This document shows, in pieces, positions 55,914-62,388 of a stretch of 64,000 nt of DNA (positions are counted from its first letter, which is position 1; each line of letters opens with the position of its first letter). Source of the DNA: Caryophanales bacterium (GTDB taxonomy: Bacteria > Bacillota > Bacilli > CAJFEE01). The notes under the pieces were generated by a model, which did not search any database, was not told where the DNA came from, and worked only from the letters and a program-made list of their open reading frames with translations. A program made the translations under genes and the position numbers. The DNA lies in NCBI GenBank assembly GCA_029256085.1, contig JAQSYP010000004.1, forward strand, positions 124,001-188,000, written 5' to 3'.

Positions 55914-56690
55914 ATGAAAATTACTACTGCTGGAAGAACTAATAATGAGATGATTGAATACGCAAAGTTAATTTCAATTGAATTATGTTGCGAATATATA
56001 AGTAGAGAAAAAAGGTCCGTAGAATTACTATCTGAATCATACAATGATGACTTCATAGTTGTAGGGAAAAACAGATTAGAACTACATTTGACTACAAGTA
56101 GGGACCCGTTTTTTTTCCATCCCAATTCAGCATTATTTCGAATTAAAAGAATAATTAATAACATGAATGACCCATTGATAGATATTTGTGAATTAAAGCC
56201 TGGTGATACATTTTTAGATTGCACGTTAGGTATAGGTTCAGATGCAATAGTTGCAAGTTTCATTGTAGGATCATCTGGAAAAGTCATTGGTGTTGAATCA
56301 AATAAATATATAGCTTATATAGTAAATGAGGGGTTAAATAAATATGTGTATGATATTAATAAGGATATTGAAGATTCGTTACGACGGATAAAAGTAATAA
56401 ATTACAATCATTTAGATTACTTAAAAAAACAATCTAGTAATTCAATAGATATTGTATATTTTGATCCAATGTTCTCGTTATCAATTGAAAATTCAAATGG
56501 AATCAGTAAGATTAAGAACATAGCTGATTATGGTGCAATCACAGAAGATGTATTTAATGAAGCACTTAGAGTAGCAAAAAGGAGAGTTGTTGTTAAAGAG
56601 CATTATCAAAGTGAAATATTCAAAGAATTTAATATGAATGTAGTTAGAAGGAAAACGAGTTTATTCCATTTTGGTTATGTTAATAAATAA
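55914..56690 (+). CDS. ypiP: Class I SAM-dependent methyltransferase, YpiP-like (RsmJ-related)
   Basis: The 258-residue protein starts MKITTAGRTNNEMIEYAK and has a SAM-binding motif DTFLDCTLGIGSDAIVAS near residue 99 and DIVYFDPMFSLSI near 180. The layout resembles the RsmJ-related family with YpiP of B. subtilis, also found near thyB and dfrA. ATG follows TTAGGTGATCC. The DPMF motif suggests an N-methyltransferase acting on a base; the target is not known. Confidence 0.82.
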   Translation: MKITTAGRTNNEMIEYAKLISIELCCEYISREKRSVELLSESYNDDFIVVGKNRLELHLTTSRDPFFFHPNSALFRIKRIINNMNDPLIDICELKPGDTFLDCTLGIGSDAIVASFIVGSSGKVIGVESNKYIAYIVNEGLNKYVYDINKDIEDSLRRIKVINYNHLDYLKKQSSNSIDIVYFDPMFSLSIENSNGISKIKNIADYGAITEDVFNEALRVAKRRVVVKEHYQSEIFKEFNMNVVRRKTSLFHFGYVNK

Positions 56691-56744
56691 CCTTTCATGT
56701 TAATATAGAAACGACAAAATTCATAACTTTTTAGGGTGATTATA

Positions 56745-57539
56745 ATGAAACAGTATTTAGAACTATGTAAACATGTATTAAATAATGGAATACTTAAGGA
56801 AGATCGAACAGGAACTGGTACTATAAGTACTTTTGGATATCAAATGAGATTTGACTTAAATAAAGGATTTCCAATGGTTACTACAAAAAAATTACACTTA
56901 AAATCAATTATTCATGAGTTATTATGGTTCTTGAGTGGAGACACAAATGTAAAATATCTTCAAGATAACGGAGTTAGAATTTGGAATGAATGGGCTGACG
57001 AAGAAGGTAACTTAGGACCAGTATACGGTTATCAATGGAGATCTTGGACAACCCCTAGTGGAGAAACAGTCGATCAAATAAAAAATCTAATTAATGAAAT
57101 AAAAACTAACCCTTCATCAAGAAGATTAATCGTTTCAGCATGGAATGTGGCTGATGTTGATAAGATGGCTTTACCACCTTGTCATTGTTTGTTTCAATTC
57201 TATGTTCAAAATGGGAAATTAAGCTGCCAATTATACCAAAGGTCTGCTGATGTATTCCTAGGTGTACCTTTTAATATTGCCTCTTATGCTCTTTTAACAA
57301 TGATGGTTGCTCAAGTATGTGATTTGGAAGTTGGAGAATTTGTACACACATTTGGGGATGTACACATCTACACAAACCACTTAGAGCAAATAAATACTCA
57401 ATTAGCTAGAGAACCAAAGGCTTTACCAACATTAAAGATTAATAAGGAAGTAAAGGATATTTTCAGTTTCAAATTTGAAGATTTTGAACTAATTAATTAC
57501 GAAGCGCATCCTCATATCAAAGGAATTGTTAGCGTATGA
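56745..57539 (+). CDS. thyA: Thymidylate synthase
   Basis: ThyA methylates dUMP to dTMP using methylene-tetrahydrofolate, leaving dihydrofolate. The catalytic cysteine is in [12 protein letters not shown] near residue 146, with dUMP-binding [20 protein letters not shown] after it. The length is 264 residues, the E. coli type, as for B. subtilis ThyB. I choose ATG 56745 because AGGGTG lies upstream. Its stop overlaps the dfrA start (ATGA), pairing it with the enzyme that recycles its product. Confidence 0.98.
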   Translation: MKQYLELCKHVLNNGILKEDRTGTGTISTFGYQMRFDLNKGFPMVTTKKLHLKSIIHELLWFLSGDTNVKYLQDNGVRIWNEWADEEGNLGPVYGYQWRSWTTPSGETVDQIKNLINEIKTNPSSRRLIVSAWNVADVDKMALPPCHCLFQFYVQNGKLSCQLYQRSADVFLGVPFNIASYALLTMMVAQVCDLEVGEFVHTFGDVHIYTNHLEQINTQLAREPKALPTLKINKEVKDIFSFKFEDFELINYEAHPHIKGIVSV

Positions 57540-58015
57540 TTTCTATTATAGTTGCAATGGACGAGAATGGTTTAATTGGTAAAGATAATGATTTACCGTG
57601 GTATTTACCAAATGATTTAAGGTATTTCAAGAAAATAACGACTGGGAATACAATTCTTATGGGTAGAAAAACATTTGAATCTATTGGTAGACCTCTCCCT
57701 AATAGGAAAAATGTAATTTTAACTAGAAATAAAAATTATTTCTCTGATAATATAACTGTAATTCACTCAATTGAAGAGATTGAAAAACTTGATATAGGTG
57801 AAAATTTGTATGTTATTGGCGGAGCAGAGATTTTTAAGGAGCTAATAGATATTACTGACAAGCTTTATATAACTAAAATATATAGTACATTTGATGGAGA
57901 TGTATTTTTCCCAAAAATTGATTGGGATATATGGGAAGTTGAGAGCGTAGAAACAGGTTTAGTTGATGAAAAAAACATCTATCCTCATGATTTTTTTTTA
58001 TATAAGAGAAAGTAA
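57536..58015 (+). CDS. dfrA: Dihydrofolate reductase
   Basis: DfrA reduces dihydrofolate, the by-product of ThyA, to tetrahydrofolate with [26 protein letters not shown] at the N-terminus and [20 protein letters not shown] near residue 40 are signatures; [12 protein letters not shown] is near 95. The length is 159 residues. It is translationally coupled to thyA. Confidence 0.98.
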   Translation: MISIIVAMDENGLIGKDNDLPWYLPNDLRYFKKITTGNTILMGRKTFESIGRPLPNRKNVILTRNKNYFSDNITVIHSIEEIEKLDIGENLYVIGGAEIFKELIDITDKLYITKIYSTFDGDVFFPKIDWDIWEVESVETGLVDEKNIYPHDFFLYKRK

Positions 58016-58029
58016 CAGGGGTGGAGAGA

Positions 58030-58770
58030 TTGATTAGAGCAATTAAAGTAATATTTTTTGCAGTAACGTATGTCTTATTTTCGTATATTAAAGTTAAAAG
58101 ATATGAGAAAACTGCAGTTAACGGGTATAACAAAGACCTAGAAGAAAATGTGCATAAATTTGCAAAGAAATTCGGGACAGAAATTATTAGAAAAACAGGT
58201 TCTAGTGTTTCAGTATCAGGTTTAGAAAATATTCCCCAAGATCAAGCAGTGCTTTTTGTAGGTAATCATCAAAGTAATTTTGATATCCCTTTACTTGTTG
58301 GCTACTTGGAAAGACCAGTAGGGTTTGTTGCTAAAATAGAAATAAATAAAATCCCAATATTATCAAGATGGATGAAACTTCTTCACTGTGTATTGATGGA
58401 TAGGAGTAACCGTAGGCAGTCACTGCAAGCTATTAAAGATGGAATTGATAACTTGAAGAATGGATATTCAATGGTTATTTTTCCAGAGGGGACTAGAAGT
58501 AAAGGTAAAGGAATGGTACCATTTAAACAAGGTAGCTTAAAGCTTGGTACAGCAGCTGAAGTTCCAATTGTACCTTTTGTGATAACTGGCACTCATGACT
58601 TAATGGAAACAGCAGATTCTTTATTTGGTAAGGGAAATGTTACACTTAAAGTCTTAGAACCTATTAATTTTAGCGAGTATAGAGATATAGATAATCAAGA
58701 ACTAGTTGCAATAATTCAATCTAGAATCAATAAGGAACTTCCTGTAGTATATAAAATGTTGAGTGAGTAA
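58030..58770 (+). CDS. 1-acyl-sn-glycerol-3-phosphate acyltransferase (PlsC family)
   Basis: The 246-residue membrane-associated acyltransferase makes phosphatidic acid from lysophosphatidic acid. The catalytic HX4D is in GNHQSNFDIPLLV, FPEGTRSKGKG is the acceptor-binding motif, and a hydrophobic N-terminal helix lies near residues 3-17. I favour TTG 58030, with AGGGGTGGAG upstream; GTG 58021 overlaps that site. In B. subtilis a similar gene (ypkP) lies next to dfrA, so this may be its counterpart. Confidence 0.9.
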   Translation: MIRAIKVIFFAVTYVLFSYIKVKRYEKTAVNGYNKDLEENVHKFAKKFGTEIIRKTGSSVSVSGLENIPQDQAVLFVGNHQSNFDIPLLVGYLERPVGFVAKIEINKIPILSRWMKLLHCVLMDRSNRRQSLQAIKDGIDNLKNGYSMVIFPEGTRSKGKGMVPFKQGSLKLGTAAEVPIVPFVITGTHDLMETADSLFGKGNVTLKVLEPINFSEYRDIDNQELVAIIQSRINKELPVVYKMLSE

Positions 58771-58865
58771 ATTTGTGTCTAAAGTATGTCTTTAATGTGA
58801 ACTTTAATACGTATATGTAAAAACGAGTTATAATAGTCCTAGTCCACTAATTAGGAGGAAATCAA

Positions 58866-59048
58866 ATGTTTTCAAACATCGGTGTTCCAGGGTTAATTTT
58901 AATACTTGTTTTAGCGCTTATAATTTTCGGCCCAAAAAGGTTACCAGAGATGGGTAGGGCAATTGGTGATACATTAAAGGAATTTAAGAAATCTACAAAG
59001 GAATTGACAAGTGACGTACTAAATGAAAATGAACCTAAAAAATCTTAA
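58866..59048 (+). CDS. tatA: Sec-independent protein translocase TatA
   Basis: The 60-residue TatA has a short extracytoplasmic N-terminus, one membrane helix ([15 protein letters not shown]), the [14 protein letters not shown] hinge and amphipathic helix, and an acidic-basic tail. It forms the pore for folded proteins with twin-arginine signals. ATG follows TTAGGAGGAAA. tatC follows after a hairpin, and the Tat-dependent hydrogenase lies 2.2 kb downstream. Confidence 0.97.
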   Translation: MFSNIGVPGLILILVLALIIFGPKRLPEMGRAIGDTLKEFKKSTKELTSDVLNENEPKKS

Positions 59049-59058
59049 TTAATATATT

Positions 59059-59092
59059 AGGTGAAGATGTACATCATCTTACACCTTTTTTT
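59059..59092 (+). terminator. Hairpin between tatA and tatC
   Basis: AAGATG / CATCTT with flanking AGGTG / CACCT forms a long stem followed by eight T residues. It would make tatA more abundant than tatC, as the pore needs. Confidence 0.8.
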
Positions 59093-59173
59093 TGACTATT
59101 ATAATCAAAAATATCTTATTAGTTTGACAGAATTATTATTTAATATTAGTCAAACAACCTAGGGGTGATTTTT

Positions 59174-59950
59174 TTGTCTGATAAAGATATGGGCCTTATA
59201 GATCATTTGGATGAGTTAAGAAAGCGCTTAATTATTGTCGCAGTTGCTTTTGTAATTTTCTTTATAGTTGGTTTCGCTTATGTAGAAGAAATTTACAAGT
59301 TTATAACACGTGACATAGATAAACTTGCTGTTTTGGGCCCGAGTGATATTTTATGGATTTACTTTATGATAGCAACAATTGTTGCACTTGTTTTTACAGT
59401 CCCAGTAATTGCCTGGCAAATATGGTTATTTGTAAAACCTGCATTATCAAAAAAAGAACAAAGAACAGCATTATTTTATATACCATCGTTATTTGTATTA
59501 TTTGTTGGTGGGTTTGCATTTGGATATTTTGTTATTTTACCAATTATTATGGATTTCCTAACGTCTATAGGTGAAGATATGTTCACAACAATGTTCACAG
59601 CAGACAAATATTTCAAGTTTGTTCTAAATATGACAATTCCATTTGCCGTATTATTTGAAATGCCTGTTGTAGTAATGTTTTTAACAAGTATTGGTTTAAT
59701 AAATCCAATTACTTTAACAAAGGTACGTAAATATGCCTATTTTGTATTAATAGTAACGGCTATTTTAATATCTCCACCTGATTTCATGTCAGACTTTGTT
59801 GTTGCTGTTCCGCTATTAATCGTTTATGAAATAAGTGTAAATTTATCTAGGGTTGTATTTAGAAAGAAACTAAGAGATCAAAAGAAATCAGAAGCTTTGG
59901 ATCTTGAGCAGCAATTTGAAGATTCTAAATTACAAAAAAGTGAAGAATAA
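59174..59950 (+). CDS. tatC: Sec-independent protein translocase TatC
   Basis: The 258-residue TatC is the six-helix receptor for twin-arginine signals. LIDHLDELRKRLIIVAVAF at the start and YIPSLFVLFVGGFAFGYFV in the middle are typical. I choose TTG 59174 because AGGGGTG lies six bases upstream; the GTG at 59165 is in that site. A soluble charged tail (about 30 residues) follows the last helix. QcrA and the hydrogenase small subunit are likely substrates in this window. Confidence 0.97.
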   Translation: MSDKDMGLIDHLDELRKRLIIVAVAFVIFFIVGFAYVEEIYKFITRDIDKLAVLGPSDILWIYFMIATIVALVFTVPVIAWQIWLFVKPALSKKEQRTALFYIPSLFVLFVGGFAFGYFVILPIIMDFLTSIGEDMFTTMFTADKYFKFVLNMTIPFAVLFEMPVVVMFLTSIGLINPITLTKVRKYAYFVLIVTAILISPPDFMSDFVVAVPLLIVYEISVNLSRVVFRKKLRDQKKSEALDLEQQFEDSKLQKSEE

Positions 59951-59960
59951 ATTCTTTTAA

Positions 59961-60002
59961 TCGAGGATGCCGTAAATAATTACGACATCCTCGATTTTTT
60001 GG
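59961..60002 (+). terminator. Rho-independent terminator after tatC
   Basis: TCGAGGATG / CATCCTCGA arms with a loop of about 16 bases are followed by TTTTTT. The T run abuts the left end of the ISL3 remnant. Confidence 0.88.
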
Positions 60003-60100
60003 CTCTTCGTCAAATTGTGTTGGTGAAGCATCAAACAGAATAAATTTCAAGATCGGTGGAGGATAAACCTCTACCTATTTTTTATATGTGTATGATTTTT

Positions 60101-60194
60101 ATTTGATTTTCGCTTTCGGACGCTTGCTTTCCGCGACCTGTAGTCTCGCTGGTTCACTTTCCCACTGGAGACAAGCGTCCTTCGCTAAATCAAA
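60101..60194. repeat. Palindromic repeat, family B (copy B5), inside the ISL3 remnant
   Basis: It begins TTGATTTTCGCTTTCGG and ends CTTCGCTAAATCAA; GGACGCTTG and CAAGCGTCC are perfect nine-base inverted arms. It lies between the left terminal repeat and the transposase 3' end. The gap 59951-60261 contains this repeat and the IS left end only. Confidence 0.75.
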
Positions 60195-60204
60195 TTAGGG
60201 TATT

Positions 60205-60750
60205 CTATGAAAACACTAATCCCTGAATTAAATAAATCCTATTTCGGAAATTATAAAAGTTTCAATATCCAAATGATACTCGCTTTATTACCTCAATTTT
60301 ATTATTTAATCCTTCTGTCCTACCATTTGAATAAATCATTAGTAGAGAATTTTCTACACCTTCTTTATATTTAAAAAAGATATTAAATTTTGACCGGAAC
60401 CATTGTGGTAAGCTTCTATCTAAATTTTTTATTGCACCGAAGAACATGTCCGAAGCTACGAAAGTAGCGCCACAACTATAACAAATAAATCTTGTACGAT
60501 TTAATTGTAAAAAGGTCAATTGATAATTAAATACAGGTAGTTGTGTTGTAGTTTGTACAGTATCATTACAAATAATTTGATTTTGATTAATCTCGCCGCC
60601 ACACATTTCGCAGCACAGGGGACGATAAGATAACTTTCCAGAAATGACATTAGCAGTAGTACCACGATAATTCTTTTCGGATAACCAATCTTGAGTAAAG
60701 TGTGTATTATTATTTGTTAATCCAAGTAATTTTCTAGTATTATAATCCAT
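60205..60750 (-). pseudogene. ISL3-family transposase remnant
   Basis: The reading frame keeps the N-terminal zinc-finger part (CCEMCGGEINQN and FICYSCGATF) and the C-terminal end of an ISL3 transposase (YSNGRTEGLNNKIEVIKR) but has lost the DDE catalytic core between them, probably more than 200 residues. A TGA at 60262-60264 interrupts SFGY-x-NFYNFRN where CGA (Arg) is expected; in-frame similarity continues to a TAG at 60205. ATG at 60750 with AAAAGGAT upstream. It cannot be active. Confidence 0.85.
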
Positions 60751-60763
60751 AGAGAAGCATCCT

Positions 60764-60820
60764 TTTCAGTGATAAATTGGTTTTCATCGACTTAATTTTA
60801 TCAGGAAGATGCTTCTTTTT
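60764..60820 (+). other. Inverted repeat with T run upstream of the transposase remnant
   Basis: GAAGCATCCTT and AGGAAGATGCTTC face each other and are followed by TTTTTT on the + strand. Insertion sequences often carry such hairpins to limit read-through. From here to 61249 I see no gene; the stretch must hold the hydrogenase promoter, but no well-spaced one stands out. Confidence 0.5.
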
Positions 60821-61249
60821 TGTATTCTTTTGCATAATGGAGAGAATAACGATTTATAATCCCCATAGAAAAACCAAAAGTATTAGTAGAAAATGAAAGA
60901 ACATTTTCTCATCAACACTAAATAATATAGAACCGAATTTTTTGACTAGTAAAATACGACTCAATCAGAAGTTTACTTATAATTGTAATTTGTTTGTAAT
61001 ATATTGTAATAAGTTTTTAGATTGTGAAATAGTTTATAGTAAGATTGCTCATTTGTGAAATTAACCAAAAAATATTAGGTTCTTTCATATCTTTCGACAA
61101 ATTTTTACATTTTTTATGAAAAGTCTGAAAATTTTGTTACAACATTGTGTACAACTATGACTAAATTACTATTATATGGTAATGTAAACGTTGTCAAAGG
61201 GCTTTTTATTTTTAACTCAATGCTATAATTGTGTGAAGGTGAAAGGGAG

Positions 61250-62329
61250 ATGGTAAGGTTGAAACAAGAGAAAACTATTTTACAGGAGGTTCTTGATAGG
61301 GGCTTTTCACGTCGCGATTTCCTAAAAATGTGTACAGCTTTAGCTGCAACACTAGGATTAGACTACTCTCAGACAAATAAAGTAGTTAATGCGATGGAAA
61401 CAAAGAAGCGTGTACCAGTAATTTGGTTACAGATGCAAGATTGCACTGGGTGTTCTGAATCTTTTATAAGATCATCGCAACCAAAAACTGAAAGCGTTTT
61501 ACTAGAGATGATTTCTTTAGAGTATTCTGAAGTATTATCTGCTCCTTCAGGCCATTACGCTGAAAAATCTATTAAAGATGTAATGGAAAAGTACAAGGGT
61601 GAGTATATCGTTGTAGTTGAGGGTAGTATTCCTTCAAACGATATATACTTAATGATTGCAGGCAAATCAGCTCGTAAAGAACTTGAGCATGTTTGTGAAA
61701 ACGCTGCAGCTGTTCTTGCATACGGAAGTTGTTCTTCATGGGGTGGTGTTGCTGCTGCTAAACCAAACCCTACAGGTGCAGTACCAGTTACTGATATTAT
61801 TAAAAATAAGCCAGTAATTGTTGTACCAGGATGTCCACCAATCGCAGAAGTAATGACGGGAGTTATCGCACATTACGTGACTTTCGGTGTTCTTCCAGAG
61901 TTAGACCATTTAGGTAGACCAAAAGCATTCTATAGACATCGTATTCATGACAAATGTAATCGACGTGCTTATTTTGATGCAGGGTTATTTGTAGAGAATT
62001 TTGATGATGAAGGTTCTAAGCAAGGTTATTGCTTATATAAAGTTGGATGTAAAGGACCAACTACATATAACTCATGTGCAGAGATGCGTTGGAATGGTGG
62101 AGTAAGTTACCCAATCCAATCGGGTAATCCTTGTATCGGATGTTCTGAGAAAGATTTCTGGGATAATGGCCCATTTTTTACTAGAGTTGCAAAAATACCT
62201 GGAACTCAGACAACAATAAATCCAGATGTTGTTGGTGCAGCTGTAGTTGGAGCAACAATCGCAGGTGTTGCAGCACACGGTGCTCTAACAGCATTAGATA
62301 AGAAGAAGAAAGAATCAAAAGATAAGTAG
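61250..62329 (+). CDS. [NiFe] hydrogenase small subunit (Tat-exported, uptake type)
   Basis: The small subunit passes electrons from the H2-splitting site through three iron-sulfur clusters. A twin-arginine signal SRRDFLKMCTALAA lies near residue 20. Cluster ligands are visible in DCTGCSESF, AYGSCSSWGG, VPGCPPIAE (proximal); HDKCNRR and GYCLYKVGCKGP (distal); SCAEMRWN and PCIGCSEKDFWD (medial). A hydrophobic Gly/Ala/Val segment near the C-terminus (VVGAAVVGATIAGVAAHGAL) followed by KKKK probably anchors it. ATG 61250 has AAGGTG eight bases upstream; TTG 61259 is an alternative. The large subunit follows after 59 bases. Confidence 0.95.
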   Translation: MVRLKQEKTILQEVLDRGFSRRDFLKMCTALAATLGLDYSQTNKVVNAMETKKRVPVIWLQMQDCTGCSESFIRSSQPKTESVLLEMISLEYSEVLSAPSGHYAEKSIKDVMEKYKGEYIVVVEGSIPSNDIYLMIAGKSARKELEHVCENAAAVLAYGSCSSWGGVAAAKPNPTGAVPVTDIIKNKPVIVVPGCPPIAEVMTGVIAHYVTFGVLPELDHLGRPKAFYRHRIHDKCNRRAYFDAGLFVENFDDEGSKQGYCLYKVGCKGPTTYNSCAEMRWNGGVSYPIQSGNPCIGCSEKDFWDNGPFFTRVAKIPGTQTTINPDVVGAAVVGATIAGVAAHGALTALDKKKKESKDK

Positions 62330-62388
62330 TTTAATAATTAAATTGAAATATAAAAAGAATAGTAGTTAATAAAATGAGGTGAAATACA

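Larger units (their letters stand above)
60001..60934 (-). mobile_element. Internally deleted ISL3-family insertion sequence
   Basis: The left end GGCTCTTCGTCAAATTGTG looks like an ISL3-family terminal repeat. A degenerate inverted partner CATCAACAC...ATAGAACC ends at 60934. The eight bases outside the two ends, GATTTTTT and GAATTTTT, differ at one position and could be a decayed target duplication. The element is about 0.93 kb, well below the roughly 1.4 kb of complete members, because the transposase gene is internally deleted. The family call rests on the transposase remnant and remembered terminal repeats. Confidence 0.7.

Noticed and set aside
59353..59574. 73-codon + strand frame inside tatC
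   Set aside because: A shadow frame of tatC with an unusual Cys/Ile-rich translation and no start signals.
61076..61110. Alternative right end of the ISL3 remnant (GTTCTTTCATATC...GACAAATTTTT)
   Set aside because: Orientation is wrong for an inverted terminal repeat and the match is poorer than the end at 60934.
61224..61229. TATAAT as the -10 of the hydrogenase operon
   Set aside because: No -35 at 16-18 bases upstream, and the transcript would start inside the ribosome binding site of ATG 61250.
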